DNA of 64,000 nt from Bacteroidota bacterium (GCA_014584605.1 JACTMO010000062.1:100528-164527); one strand, 5' to 3'. Positions 39,271 through 48,706 are shown, numbered from the stretch's first letter. The notes: generated from the sequence alone by a model not told the origin. Numbers and translations: made by a program.

Positions 39271-39669
39271 ATGGCACAAGTCACCATCACCGGCACCATC
39301 AAAGCGATCGGCAAGACCCAGGAGGTGAGCCCGTCCTTCCGCAAGCGTGAGCTCGTGGTCACCGAGCCTTCCGGCCAGCGGCCGCAGCACATCCCCGTGG
39401 AGTTCACCCAGGACCGCACCAGCTTGTTGGACGCGTACAAACCCGGCGATGAGGTGAGCGTGACCTGCTACGTGAACGGGCGCGAGTGGACCGGGCGCGA
39501 CGGGGTGACCAAGTACTTCCTGAGCCTCGGCGGTAACCGGATCGAACGTGCAGGTGCTGGCACGGGCACCGGTACCGCTGCGGGACCGGTCGGCGCAGCA
39601 GCCCCGGTGGCGCCGCCCCCGGGTGCGGCGGACATGCCCCCCGGCGACGACGACGACCTGCCCTTCTGA
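39271..39669 (+). CDS. DUF3127 protein with an SSB-like acidic tail
   Basis: 132 residues. The first 90 are the DUF3127 domain, small and strand-rich (VTITGTIKAIGKTQEVSPSF, then PVEFTQDRT and VSVTCYVNGREW), like an OB fold. A flexible Gly/Ala/Pro linker follows. The protein ends DDDDLPF, nearly the DDDIPF tip with which single-stranded DNA-binding protein recruits its partners. The layout OB-like domain, linker, acidic tip is that of SSB. The function of DUF3127 is not established; a nucleic-acid role is my inference. Confidence 0.85.
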   Translation: MAQVTITGTIKAIGKTQEVSPSFRKRELVVTEPSGQRPQHIPVEFTQDRTSLLDAYKPGDEVSVTCYVNGREWTGRDGVTKYFLSLGGNRIERAGAGTGTGTAAGPVGAAAPVAPPPGAADMPPGDDDDLPF

Positions 39670-39695
39670 CCGTTCCCTCAGCGCCCTTCGGGACC

Positions 39696-40832
39696 TCAGG
39701 TCCGGCGGCCCTTCCAACGCGGTCGCAGCACCAGGGCACAGACGGCGATCAGCGGTGCGGTGGCCGCCATCCACCCGAGCGCCAGCATGGTGCCCGTCGG
39801 CCGGTGCCGCAGTCCCTGGGCCTCCTTGGCCACCTGCACCAGTCCCAGGGCCGGTCCCGCCCAGGCCGCCCAGGCCATCAGCAGCAAGACCCATGAACGC
39901 ACCAGGCCATCGCCGGTGTGCAGGTCGAACGCCAGGCCGGTGGTGAGGGCCAAGGCCCAGGGCAGACCCACGGACAACAGGCCGAAGGCCATGGCCCCCG
40001 GTGCCGGATAGGCCCGCAGCTTGCCGGCCCACCGCAGGCGCTGCCGCCACCAGGCCAGGGCACCCGGTGCAGGCTCCACTTCCACGGCCGCCGCCGGGTC
40101 GGCCACGAAGGCCACGCACCCTCCTGCCTTCTGCACGCGGCGCAGCAGGAACATGTCGTCCCCGGACGCCCAGTGCCGGTCGGCGGCATAGCCGCCCAGG
40201 GACCGGAACAGGCTGCAACGCACGGCCAGGTTGGCGCCGTTGGCCAGCAAGGCGGTCCCCGAAAGGGCGCTGCCCGCGGCCACGCCCAGCAGCACGGCCT
40301 GTTCCTCGCGCTGGTAGCGGCCCCAAAGACCGTGCGCTTCCCGCATGTGCACCGGCCCCAGCAGCAGGTCCGGCGCAAGGGCCTTCCAGGCACGTCCGAA
40401 GGCATCGCTCCGGCCCGCTGCGCAGCGCACGTCCGCATCGGTGAACAGCACCACCGGATGGGATGCGGAAGCGATGCCCGCCTCCAGGGCCGCCTTCTTG
40501 CCGGTGGTCCCTTCCAGGCCGAGGGCGCGTAAGGCCGGCCATCGGTCCGCCATGGACCTTACACGCTCCAGGGTGCCGTCCTCCGAGGAATCGTCCACCA
40601 CGATCACCTCGGCCGGCGCCTGGGGCCTTTGGGCCGCCAGGTCCTGCAACAGGGCCGTGATAGGCCCGGCCTCGTTGCGCGCCGGGACGAGCACGGTCAT
40701 GGGTACGGCCTCACCAGCGGGCATGGGGGTGCGGAGCGCCATGCGGAAGGATGCGGTCCACTGCCGCACCAGGGCCGCAAAGCCCAGGGCCGACCCGAGC
40801 ACGACCAGGAGCCAGAGGAACCAGCCGCTCAT
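39696..40832 (-). CDS. Family 2 glycosyltransferase, membrane-anchored
   Basis: 378 residues. One N-terminal helix, then a GT-A domain with VLVPARNEAGPI, VIVVDDSSEDGT (nucleotide-sugar binding), VVLFTDADVRC (DxD-like) and a late WRQRLRWAGK motif (the Q/RxxRW-like acceptor site). Three C-terminal helices follow. The start overlaps the stop of the flippase-like gene (ATGA). The pair may build and flip a lipid-linked sugar. Confidence 0.88.
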   Translation of the reverse strand: MSGWFLWLLVVLGSALGFAALVRQWTASFRMALRTPMPAGEAVPMTVLVPARNEAGPITALLQDLAAQRPQAPAEVIVVDDSSEDGTLERVRSMADRWPALRALGLEGTTGKKAALEAGIASASHPVVLFTDADVRCAAGRSDAFGRAWKALAPDLLLGPVHMREAHGLWGRYQREEQAVLLGVAAGSALSGTALLANGANLAVRCSLFRSLGGYAADRHWASGDDMFLLRRVQKAGGCVAFVADPAAAVEVEPAPGALAWWRQRLRWAGKLRAYPAPGAMAFGLLSVGLPWALALTTGLAFDLHTGDGLVRSWVLLLMAWAAWAGPALGLVQVAKEAQGLRHRPTGTMLALGWMAATAPLIAVCALVLRPRWKGRRT

Positions 40833-41794
40833 GCCCGGGCACGGCGGCGGGCCGTCACCAGCATCACCCCGCCCACGATGGCCGGGAGGGCCAGGTTCGC
40901 CAGCCAGAGGGTGAAGGTGGCCGACAGCACGGGTAGGGCGCCCACTTCCAGGGGGGCCAGCACGGCCACGGCCACGGAGCCGCGCACCCCCAGCTCGGTG
41001 AGCACGGCCGTGGGCACCAGGGTGGTGATGAGGAAAATGACCGGCACGGCACCGCAGGCCTGAAGCCAGGCCACCTCCGGGGCGAACAGCAGGAGCAGCA
41101 GCACGAACTGCAGGGCGAAGACCAGGTAGCGCAGGGCGCTCAGGGCCAGGATGGCCGGTGCGGGCCGTCCCTTCCCCTCGGCCAGGGCGTTCACGGCAGG
41201 GCGGCAGACCTTGGGCAAGGGCAAACGCGCCAGCACCGATCCCAGACGGGCCGGTCGCACCAGCAGCACCGACGGCACGGCGATGCCGATGGCGAGCGCC
41301 AGCAACAGCACCGGGGGCACGGGCAGGTCCGCTGCGGCCAGGCGCCCCAGGACCACCAGCCCTGCGGCGCCCGCCACCAGGGTGACGGTGAACTGGGCGA
41401 TGCTCCCCGGCAGGGAGGCCAGCGCGGCACCGGTACGCACCGGGGCCGGCAGGTGGGCGATGCGGCCCAGGAACTCGCCGGTGCGGTTGGGCGTCACCAG
41501 GCCCAGGGTGGTGCCGCTGAGCGTGGCGCGGAACGCCGCAGGGCCCGAGAGCGGCACCAACGGGCGCACCAATAGACGCCACTTCACGGACTCCAGCCAC
41601 CAGTTGACCACGGCCAGCGCGGCCACCACCGGCAGCACCAGCCCGGCGAACGGACCGGCCACGGCCATGGGCCAGCCCGTACCTTGGGCACCGGCGACCG
41701 CGTACAGCATCCACGCCACGGCCGCCGCAAAGAGCGCCCAGCGGGCACCCGCCCGCCACACCCCATGCCGCACGATCGCGAAGTCCATGGCCAT
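40829..41794 (-). CDS. Flippase-like membrane protein (UPF0104/LPG synthase TM family), second copy
   Basis: 321 residues with about eight helices. Features include ESVKWRLLVRPLVPL, SGTTLGLVTPNRTGEFLGRI and the late TTLVPTAVLTELGVRGSVAV. It is more distant from the gene at 14123 than expected for a duplicate. Start at 41794 (MAMDFAIVRHG) or 41788. Its start is only 21 bp from that of the divergent ruvC gene. Coupled by overlap to the glycosyltransferase gene. Confidence 0.8.
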   Translation of the reverse strand: MAMDFAIVRHGVWRAGARWALFAAAVAWMLYAVAGAQGTGWPMAVAGPFAGLVLPVVAALAVVNWWLESVKWRLLVRPLVPLSGPAAFRATLSGTTLGLVTPNRTGEFLGRIAHLPAPVRTGAALASLPGSIAQFTVTLVAGAAGLVVLGRLAAADLPVPPVLLLALAIGIAVPSVLLVRPARLGSVLARLPLPKVCRPAVNALAEGKGRPAPAILALSALRYLVFALQFVLLLLLFAPEVAWLQACGAVPVIFLITTLVPTAVLTELGVRGSVAVAVLAPLEVGALPVLSATFTLWLANLALPAIVGGVMLVTARRRARA

Positions 41795-41802
41795 AAGACG
41801 GC

Positions 41803-41810
41803 CAAAAATA
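41803..41810 (-). promoter_or_regulatory. -7 box TATTTTTG in the 21-bp gap to ruvC
   Basis: Minus-strand TATTTTTG, 8 nt before the flippase-like start at 41794. Confidence 0.5.
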
Positions 41811-41815
41811 GCGGG

Positions 41816-42394
41816 GTGGCCCGGCCCGAACGCATCATTCTTGGGATCGACCCCGGGACCACGGTGATGGGCTACGGCGTGATCCGTGCCGAAGGACCCC
41901 GGATCACCTTGGTGGAGGCGGGCTGCATCCGCTTCGCCGCCGGGGAGGACCATACGCTCAAGCTGCGCGCCATACACCGCCACACCACCGAGCTGATCGA
42001 GCGGCACCTGCCGGACGACCTGGCCATCGAGGCGCAGTTCTTCGGCAAGAACGTGCAGAGCATGCTGAAGCTCGGAAGGGCCCAGGGGGTGGCCATCGCC
42101 GCCGCCATCCAACGCGAGGTGGCCGTCCGGGAATACGCCCCCACGCGGATCAAACAGAGCATCACCGGCCACGGTGGCGCCAGCAAGGAGCAGGTGGCGG
42201 CCATGCTGCTGAGCATCCTTGGGGTGGCCCAGCTGCCGCCCAGCACCGATGCCACCGATGCCCTCGCGGTGGCCGTATGCCATCAGTTCAACCTGGGCCA
42301 CGCCGCTCCGGTGCCGCAGCCGGCACGGGGTGCCCGGGGCGGTGGGGGCTGGGCGCAATTCGTGCGCAACAATCCGGGCCGCGTGAAACGCTGA
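41816..42394 (+). CDS. ruvC: Crossover junction endodeoxyribonuclease RuvC
   Basis: 192 residues. Resolves Holliday junctions. The catalytic acids are seen in ILGIDPGTTVMGYG, IEAQFFGKN and STDATDALAVAVCH. Start is a GTG at 41816 (V/MARPERIILGIDPG); the frame upstream is open but has no family resemblance. No convincing -7 box is visible for this gene in the 21-bp gap, so its promoter probably lies inside the divergent membrane-protein gene. Confidence 0.94.
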   Translation: MARPERIILGIDPGTTVMGYGVIRAEGPRITLVEAGCIRFAAGEDHTLKLRAIHRHTTELIERHLPDDLAIEAQFFGKNVQSMLKLGRAQGVAIAAAIQREVAVREYAPTRIKQSITGHGGASKEQVAAMLLSILGVAQLPPSTDATDALAVAVCHQFNLGHAAPVPQPARGARGGGGWAQFVRNNPGRVKR

Positions 42395-42434
42395 AGGCCC
42401 TTCCCCGTCCGCGCTCCAGGCCGGGCGGTCCGCT

Positions 42435-42449
42435 GGCCGGTCACCGGCC
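42435..42449. terminator. Hairpin between convergent ruvC and HIT genes
   Basis: GGCCGG, loop TCA, CCGGCC: a perfect 6-bp palindrome within a very GC-rich 120-bp gap. No T-run. Confidence 0.35.
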
Positions 42450-42517
42450 CGGCGGCACCGGGGCCTGCCCGCACCGGCCGGGGCGGAGGAAGGAGGCGTC
42501 CTGATCGCGGAACGGAT

Positions 42518-42907
42518 TCAGGCCTCGCGGATCCTCTTGGCGAGGTCGGCCAGCTCGTCCGGGCTGCGCTGCAGTTTCGGGCGGGTGAAGTCCATGTCCG
42601 CCATGCGGTCGATGGGCACCAGGTGCAGGTGGGCGTGGGGTACCTCGAGGCCGATGACGCACAGCCCGATGCGGTCGCAGGGCACCACACGGCGGATCCG
42701 CTTGCCCACCTCCCGCGCGAAGGGCAAGATGCCGGCCAGCAGCTCGTCCGGCAGTTCCAGGAAACGGTCCACCTCCAACTTGGGGATCACCAGGCTGTGG
42801 CCATCGCGCAACGGGTGGATGTCCAGAAAGGCCAGGAAACGCTCGTCCTCCCCCACCTTGTGGCAGGGGATCTCGCCCTGGATGATGCGGGTGAAGATGC
42901 TGGCCAT
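42518..42907 (-). CDS. HIT family (HINT-like) nucleotide hydrolase
   Basis: 129 residues. The histidine triad is HAHLHLVP (H91, H93, H95), used to hydrolyse nucleoside phosphoramidates or related bonds. The N-terminal IFTRIIQGEIPCHKVGED and FLDIHPLRDGHSLVIPK are typical of HINT proteins. It starts 27 nt after greA and is probably co-transcribed with it. Confidence 0.93.
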   Translation of the reverse strand: MASIFTRIIQGEIPCHKVGEDERFLAFLDIHPLRDGHSLVIPKLEVDRFLELPDELLAGILPFAREVGKRIRRVVPCDRIGLCVIGLEVPHAHLHLVPIDRMADMDFTRPKLQRSPDELADLAKRIREA

Positions 42908-42934
42908 GGTGCGTGCGTCCGGTGACCTGGGGGG

Positions 42935-43408
42935 TCAACGACTGATCTCCACGATCTCGAAGCGGGTCTTGCCGGCCGGGGTGGCGATCTCGGCCACCTC
43001 CCCCTTGCTCTTGCCCAGAAGCCCTTTTCCGATGGGGGAGCTGACGCTGATCTTGCCCAGCTTGATGTCGACCTCGCTCTCGGCCACCAGGATGAACTCG
43101 CGCCGCATGTCGTTGTCCACATGGCGCACCATCACCTTGCAGTGGATGTACACGCGGCTGGTATCGAGCTGGGAGGCGTCGATCACGCGGGCGCTGGCCA
43201 GCACCTCCTCCAGTTTGGCGATGCGCGCCTCCAGCAGGCCCTGCTCCTCCTTGGCGGCGTGGTACTCGGCGTTCTCGCTCAGGTCGCCCTTGTCGCGGGC
43301 GTCGGCGATCTGCTGGCTGATGTGGGGGCGCTCCACGGTACGCATGTGGTGCAGCTCCTCCTGGAGCTTGCGGAGGCCTTCCTCGGTGTAATAAGCGGGG
43401 GCGGACAT
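42935..43408 (-). CDS. greA: Transcription elongation factor GreA
   Basis: 157 residues. Rescues backtracked RNA polymerase. The N-terminal coiled coil has the acidic tip DARDKGDLSENAEYHAAKE. The C-terminal domain has VSSPIGKGLLGKSKGEVAEI. Start MSAPAYYTEEGLRKLQEEL (43408); 18 further upstream codons are open but not conserved. Confidence 0.95.
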   Translation of the reverse strand: MSAPAYYTEEGLRKLQEELHHMRTVERPHISQQIADARDKGDLSENAEYHAAKEEQGLLEARIAKLEEVLASARVIDASQLDTSRVYIHCKVMVRHVDNDMRREFILVAESEVDIKLGKISVSSPIGKGLLGKSKGEVAEIATPAGKTRFEIVEISR

Positions 43409-43435
43409 GATCCGGTGGGTATGGAGAACGGAAGA

Positions 43436-43451
43436 GGACCCCAAGAGGTCC
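43436..43451 (-). terminator. Weak hairpin after the PorV/PorQ-like gene
   Basis: GGACC/GGTCC, five pairs around a six-base loop, in the gap that also holds the greA promoter. Confidence 0.25.
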
Positions 43452-43459
43452 CCTTCCAC

Positions 43460-43467
43460 CAAAGTTA
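43460..43467 (-). promoter_or_regulatory. -7 box TAACTTTG of greA
   Basis: Exact TAnnTTTG match, 51 nt before the greA start. It separates greA-HIT from the PorV operon upstream. Confidence 0.55.
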
Positions 43468-43478
43468 GGCGATCGGCC

Positions 43479-44552
43479 TCAGAGGCTCACACGAATGCCG
43501 ATCTGGTGCACCCCGCTGAAGGGGTTGGTCGCCCGGTAGGCGTAATCCACGGCGATGGCGCTCTGCTTCTCCTTGCCGAAGGGCAGGTCCACGCTCAGGC
43601 CGCCGGAGGGGCCGGTGAAGACCGTGGCGCGGTCCGCGTCGCTGGTGATGCCCTCCTCCCACAGGTAACCGCCGCGCAGGTGGAAGATCCGCCGGAAGGC
43701 GTACTCCAGGCCCAGCACGAACTGGTCGCGCGTGAAGGAGTGCGAGAAGAAGGTCAGCGCCGGGGTCAGGCGGTGCATCTCACCGAGCTTGAAGTCGTAC
43801 GAACCACCAATGGACAGCATGGAGGGCAGCTCGAACTTCTGCGAGCGGTTGGCCAGGGTGAGCTGGTCGCTTCCGCTCACCAGCAGGCCCTGAACGGCCA
43901 TGCCGTCCCCGTCGAAGCGCATGGTGGGACCCACGTTCTTGAGGGCGATGGCGAAGCGTACCTGGTCCCGCTCACCGGTGATGTAGTGGATGCCCGCGTC
44001 AAAGCACACGCCCGAGGCCCGCACGTCGGCGATGGATTCGGAGATCACGCGCACCAGCATGCCGCCATAGATGCTGTTGGAGAACCCTTTGGCGTAGGCC
44101 ACCCCGATGTTGGCGTAGCTCACGCGGAAGTTGCCCAGGCCCCCCTCGGGCTGGTCGGTGGTGGTGACCGGCAGTTCGCCGAAGCCCATGGACATGACGC
44201 TGATGCCGAGGGCGCCGCTGCTGCCCACGCGCTGGCCGAAGCCGAAGCTGTTGACCGTGACCCCGGAGCCCTCCAGCCAGCGGCTGGTGGTGAAGGCCAC
44301 CTCGGTCTTGCGGGTGTGCGCCAGCCCGGCCACGTTGCCGAACATGCTCTCCACGCCGCGCAGGGCCGCCGTGTTGGCCAGACCCCATCCCGCGCTGCGC
44401 GCCCAGGGGTTGATCAGCAGCTGTGCCGCACCCGCCGAGCCGGCGCGGTCCGGGTTGCCCGCCAGGGCGGGCAATGCCACCAGGGCGCACAACAGCGCCG
44501 CTCCCACCCCATGCCGGGACACCGGCGTTCCTCGTTGCTTCATCGTCTTCAT
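43479..44552 (-). CDS. PorV/PorQ-family outer membrane barrel protein
   Basis: 357 residues with a signal peptide (MKTMKQ start, hydrophobic core LLCALVALPALA). The body is a 14-strand-like beta barrel pattern of the PorV/PorQ family: AAQLLINPWARSAGWGLANTAAL, then ESMFGNVAGLAHTRKTEVAF. It ends in GIRVSL, a terminal barrel strand. PorV shuttles T9SS cargo at the outer membrane. This copy is the last gene of an operon with a large secreted protein and a TonB-type receptor, so it may serve that one cargo. Confidence 0.87.
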   Translation of the reverse strand: MKTMKQRGTPVSRHGVGAALLCALVALPALAGNPDRAGSAGAAQLLINPWARSAGWGLANTAALRGVESMFGNVAGLAHTRKTEVAFTTSRWLEGSGVTVNSFGFGQRVGSSGALGISVMSMGFGELPVTTTDQPEGGLGNFRVSYANIGVAYAKGFSNSIYGGMLVRVISESIADVRASGVCFDAGIHYITGERDQVRFAIALKNVGPTMRFDGDGMAVQGLLVSGSDQLTLANRSQKFELPSMLSIGGSYDFKLGEMHRLTPALTFFSHSFTRDQFVLGLEYAFRRIFHLRGGYLWEEGITSDADRATVFTGPSGGLSVDLPFGKEKQSAIAVDYAYRATNPFSGVHQIGIRVSL

Positions 44553-44583
44553 GTCGTTCTCGTCGCTTCGTTGGCAGGGCCGA

Positions 44584-47500
44584 TCAGAAGTTCTGCAGGT
44601 CCACCGGGCGCATCACTCCGAACCACTTCACCACCCGCTCGCACACCCCGGGCACGTTGATGTGGCAGATGTACACCCCGCTCGCCACCGGCACGTTGAT
44701 CTGGTTGCGCAGGTCCCAGTCCAGGAAGGTGAGCGCGTTGTCCTTCTTGAAGCGCCGCACCAGGGTGCCGCTCACGTTGTAGATGGAGATGTCGCAGCGC
44801 TGCGGCAGGTTGATGAACTTCACGCGGTTGTCCAGGCGGCTGGTCTCGTAGCTGCTGAACCCGTAGTACGGGTTGGGCACCACGTCGATCATGTCGCAGG
44901 CGGTCTGCGCCGCCTCGGCGTCCTGCACCACCGGTGCACGCTCGCCCGTGTTGAAGCGGTACAGCGGCAGGCCGTTGTTCAGCTGCGGCGCGATGGTGGG
45001 CGTGTAACCCGCAAAGGGCTCGCGGTAGGGTTGATAGGGCTTCACCACGTTGAGGCGTATGCGCGTCTCGGTGGGGATCAGGCCGTCCTCCATGGAACGG
45101 AACGAGTAGCCGTGGTTGCGCAGGGCCGACCCCACCCACGAGCAAGCGCGGTACACCCGGTTGCGGTCGGCCACGGTGCCGGAGGTGAGCTTCTCGTACA
45201 TGAACTGGCCCTCGTCGTACTGCGGCATGAAGCTGGGGTTGGCCTCCTCCCGCTGGGCGTTGCGGAACACGAAGATCCAATGCTGTCCGCCAAGGACCGG
45301 CGAGCCCAGGGCGGTGGTGAGCGTGTCGCTCGGGTTCCAGATCATGTCGCGACCGCCCTGACCGCCCCAGAAGCTGGCCTCGCCAAAGGCCATGTTGAGG
45401 CGCTCACCGGCCAGCATGTCGATGGCGTAGCCCGGGAACCAGCCCATGCCGTTGGGCTGCGCACCCCACAGGGTGGCTTCGTCCTCGTTGCATCCCGGGG
45501 TGCCGCTGCGGCGGCCGTACTTGTCCACACTGGGGCTGGAACGCAAGGCATGCTTCTGCACTCCGCCCACGGCCAGGCCGGGGTTGTCCTCCATCTCGAT
45601 CACCGCACAGCGCGTCCATTTGCTGCGGTCGGGGGTCAGCACCACCATGGTGTTGCCGAGCTGACGGATCTGAGCGAAGCTGAGCGAAGCCGCCACGTTG
45701 GGGCCGCCGGGCTGGAAGGCCGTGTCGCCCACCAGGGCGAAGGGTGCCCAGGTGCCGCCGGAGAGGCCATCGAACTCCTGGACCAGCACACCCTCATACT
45801 GCTCGTTGATGTCGCCCTTGCCCACGCGGTCCGGGTAAAGCACCTCGTCCCCTTCGGCCAGGCCGGCACGGATCCAGTTCAAGGCATCCTCACCCTCACT
45901 GTCGGGGATGCCGCTCAGCCAGGGCAGGTTCGGGTCGGCGAAGGTCATCTCGGCTTCCAGGAAATCGGTGAAGACCGAGCCCTGGCCGCTGAAGAAGCCC
46001 TGCTGAACCGTGATGGACAGGCCGTAGGCCGGCACCAGTTGCTCGTTGCGCGCCGTGATGGTGCGGTCGCTCAGGATGGTGTCCTGCCCGTCCACATAGA
46101 TCAGCTTCCAGCTCGCATCGTCCAGGTTGCCGTCGGTGATCGAGTCGGTGAACCACAGCTCGAAGTTGCCCGGCTTCACGGCCAGGGGGTCGATGACCTT
46201 GATGTTCACCGGGCCCATGTCCTGCTCATAAGTGAGCTGGTCCTGACGCCAGGGCTGTCCGTTCATGATCAGGTCGATGGTGCCGGCGCTCAACTTCACA
46301 GGCTGGTCGTTGTTGCCCACCCCCTCCAGGCGGGTCAGCGTGAACTGGTCGCCGTAACTGGCATGGAGCACGGTACCGCCGTTCTCGGGGGTGTTCTTGT
46401 GCGGGATGCCGGCGAAGGCCCGGATGGCGCCCGTGGCCGACTTGCGGCCCGCCAGGTAGGGCAGCGCCTGCCCGGTGAGCACCTGCGGGTCCGGGTTGAA
46501 GGGCTGGTAGTTGTTGTAGGCGTAGGCGATCGCCATGAAGTAGTACGTCTTGAAGTTGATCAGACGCGGATCGCCCTGCGCGAACTTGTCCTCGGTGATC
46601 GAGAAGGAATGCGAGATGCCGTCATCGGCCGCTTCCACCATCAAGGTGGGCACCGAGAGCGCGATCGCCGGGTCCTCGATGTAGTTGACGATGTTGGACA
46701 CCCCGTCCTTCACGTCGCACTGATACACCAGGCGGGCCATGTTCACGTCGCCCAGGTCGGCCACGCTCACGTCCGCATCGCGGAGTTGATACACCTGGTA
46801 GCCCTGGAAGTGGTACTCGCGGTCAATGGCATCCTCCGGGATGGTGGGGTCGAGCTCCTCGTAGCTCTCGTTGAAGTTGTTGCCCAGCTCCAGGTTCTCG
46901 ATGGTGAGGATCAGCTGGCGGTCCAGCTCCACGATGCCCAGTTCGGGCGCGTCGGGGCCGTTGAGGATGCGGAAGCAGTTGTCGAAGAGGGCCTGGGCCT
47001 TGTCGTCGGCACGGCGCACCTCCCGCACGCTCTCAAAGGGGCCGCCGCCCGTGGCCCGGGCCCACACCACGCCCACGGTCACGTTGTTGTAGGCGCCCGG
47101 CTCCAGGGTGAAGGGCCCCGCGCTCTGGATGAAGCGCCGGTCGAAGGGCTGGTTGCCCGAGCTCTCCTCGGTCCAGGGCGCCTGGGGCACACAACTGGTC
47201 CCCCAGCCCACCGGGTCGCTGTCGCCCGGGAACATGTAGCGCGCCGGGGTGTTGGGGTCGGCCTCCGGATCGGCCTGGTGGCCGGTGCCGCCATACAGGT
47301 TCGGCGAGTTGTCGCGCCAGATGGCCTGTAGGTAGTTGTAGTACTGGATGGCGATGGTGGGGTCGCCACGCACCGTGGAGTTGTTGTCGTGGTAGAGGAA
47401 GGCACGCATGCCGTAGCGCTCGTTGTCCTCCTCGTCGTCGCCGTAACCAATGCCGATGCCCTTGTACGGGATGCCCAGGGAGTCGCGCGCGTTCTGGCAG

Positions 47501-48687
47501 TCGTACACCTCGGCATTGGTGGCCGGGCCGGGGTTGTCCAGGTCGTCGGCATCCTGGAAAGGCCCCTCGAAGAAGTCGATGCCGATGGCGGGCGGCTGCA
47601 CACCGTAACCCGGGTGGCCGTTGCAGTTCTCGTCGTTGTTGTCGCCGTTGTAGGCATAACCCAGCCCGCGCTGCACGTCGCAGCCCACGTAGTCGTCATC
47701 GGCGCAGCCCAGGTCCACGTCGGCCCACTGACCGAAGTAGGTGTTCAACAGCGTCTGTGTGCCCTGGTTGATGAGCACGTAGTTGTAGAAGGTCATGTTG
47801 TTGACCGCATCGTTGGTGGCGAAGGCGAAGGCCTGCGCCCGGATCTCCATGCCGATGGGCAGGCCACCGGTCTCGGTGTGCGCGTTGCCCTTGTCGTTGA
47901 ACACCCACCAGATGTTCTGGTCGCCGAACAAGGGGATCGCATCCTCGCGCTTGCGGGAGGTACAGTCGATCTCCCCGTCCAGGTCGTAGCCGGGGTAGTC
48001 GCCCTCCTCGGGGTTGTAATCGTCGCTGCCGTCCTCATCGGCGTAGGGGGCCAGGTTGTAGTCCTGGTTCAGATCGATGTTGCCGTGGGCGGGCCACTCC
48101 TCATAGATGGAGGGCATGCTGTAGCTGGGGTACTCGGTGCTCTCGTCGCAATCGGGGTCCAGGCGGCAGTGGTGGTAGGCCCGGTGCAGCTCCGCGTCCT
48201 TGCGCAGGGTCTTCCAGGTCTTGTCGTACTGCACACAGACCTCGGGGGAGATCGAGGCGTCGCCGGTGGTGGTGAGGGGCCCGGGCCAGTAATCGTTGCC
48301 CACCTGGCGGAAGCGCACGGCGGCGAGCTTCAACTGGTTGTCCGGCGACACGCCGCCCAGCCACAGCGAACCGGCGAAGAGCGCATCGGGGCCGGAGCGG
48401 TCAGCGGTCTTGGGCACCTCGTAGGCCGGTCCACCGGCACCGTCGCGGCGCTGCCACATGTTGCCGCCGGTCTCGATCAGTGCGCGCACATTGTTCAGGT
48501 CCAGTTCATCCCGTGCGGTCGACGGGGAGCAACCGGCGGCCTTGGGCTGGGCGGCCGGGCCATTGGAACGACCCTGTTGAGGGCCGCGGTCCTGCGACTC
48601 GCGGGCCGTGGCGACCAGCGAACCGAGCAGGAAGAGGGACGCGAGCGCGAGGATCCTGGTGGGGGTCATGCGGTCCGTGCGGTTCAT
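44584..48687 (-). CDS. Very large secreted protein (1367 aa), likely T9SS cargo of the PorV operon
   Basis: The signal peptide is in residues 1-28 (ILALASLFLLGSLVATA). Residues about 195-260 are rich in Asp and Glu (YADEDGSDDYNPEEGDYPG), as in Ca2+-binding repeats. Long aromatic beta-rich stretches follow. The last 100 residues resemble a sorting or cohesin-type end: VVPNPYYGFSSYETSRLDNR, ISIYNVSGTLVRRFKKD, VASGVYICHINVPG. The tail after it (WFGVMRPVDLQNF) is unusual, since T9SS domains normally end at the last strand. No enzymatic domain recognised. It lies 19 nt after the receptor gene and 31 nt before the PorV-like gene. Confidence 0.82.
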   Translation of the reverse strand: MNRTDRMTPTRILALASLFLLGSLVATARESQDRGPQQGRSNGPAAQPKAAGCSPSTARDELDLNNVRALIETGGNMWQRRDGAGGPAYEVPKTADRSGPDALFAGSLWLGGVSPDNQLKLAAVRFRQVGNDYWPGPLTTTGDASISPEVCVQYDKTWKTLRKDAELHRAYHHCRLDPDCDESTEYPSYSMPSIYEEWPAHGNIDLNQDYNLAPYADEDGSDDYNPEEGDYPGYDLDGEIDCTSRKREDAIPLFGDQNIWWVFNDKGNAHTETGGLPIGMEIRAQAFAFATNDAVNNMTFYNYVLINQGTQTLLNTYFGQWADVDLGCADDDYVGCDVQRGLGYAYNGDNNDENCNGHPGYGVQPPAIGIDFFEGPFQDADDLDNPGPATNAEVYDCQNARDSLGIPYKGIGIGYGDDEEDNERYGMRAFLYHDNNSTVRGDPTIAIQYYNYLQAIWRDNSPNLYGGTGHQADPEADPNTPARYMFPGDSDPVGWGTSCVPQAPWTEESSGNQPFDRRFIQSAGPFTLEPGAYNNVTVGVVWARATGGGPFESVREVRRADDKAQALFDNCFRILNGPDAPELGIVELDRQLILTIENLELGNNFNESYEELDPTIPEDAIDREYHFQGYQVYQLRDADVSVADLGDVNMARLVYQCDVKDGVSNIVNYIEDPAIALSVPTLMVEAADDGISHSFSITEDKFAQGDPRLINFKTYYFMAIAYAYNNYQPFNPDPQVLTGQALPYLAGRKSATGAIRAFAGIPHKNTPENGGTVLHASYGDQFTLTRLEGVGNNDQPVKLSAGTIDLIMNGQPWRQDQLTYEQDMGPVNIKVIDPLAVKPGNFELWFTDSITDGNLDDASWKLIYVDGQDTILSDRTITARNEQLVPAYGLSITVQQGFFSGQGSVFTDFLEAEMTFADPNLPWLSGIPDSEGEDALNWIRAGLAEGDEVLYPDRVGKGDINEQYEGVLVQEFDGLSGGTWAPFALVGDTAFQPGGPNVAASLSFAQIRQLGNTMVVLTPDRSKWTRCAVIEMEDNPGLAVGGVQKHALRSSPSVDKYGRRSGTPGCNEDEATLWGAQPNGMGWFPGYAIDMLAGERLNMAFGEASFWGGQGGRDMIWNPSDTLTTALGSPVLGGQHWIFVFRNAQREEANPSFMPQYDEGQFMYEKLTSGTVADRNRVYRACSWVGSALRNHGYSFRSMEDGLIPTETRIRLNVVKPYQPYREPFAGYTPTIAPQLNNGLPLYRFNTGERAPVVQDAEAAQTACDMIDVVPNPYYGFSSYETSRLDNRVKFINLPQRCDISIYNVSGTLVRRFKKDNALTFLDWDLRNQINVPVASGVYICHINVPGVCERVVKWFGVMRPVDLQNF

Positions 48688-48706
48688 GAGCGAAAAGGAG
48701 TTCGGT

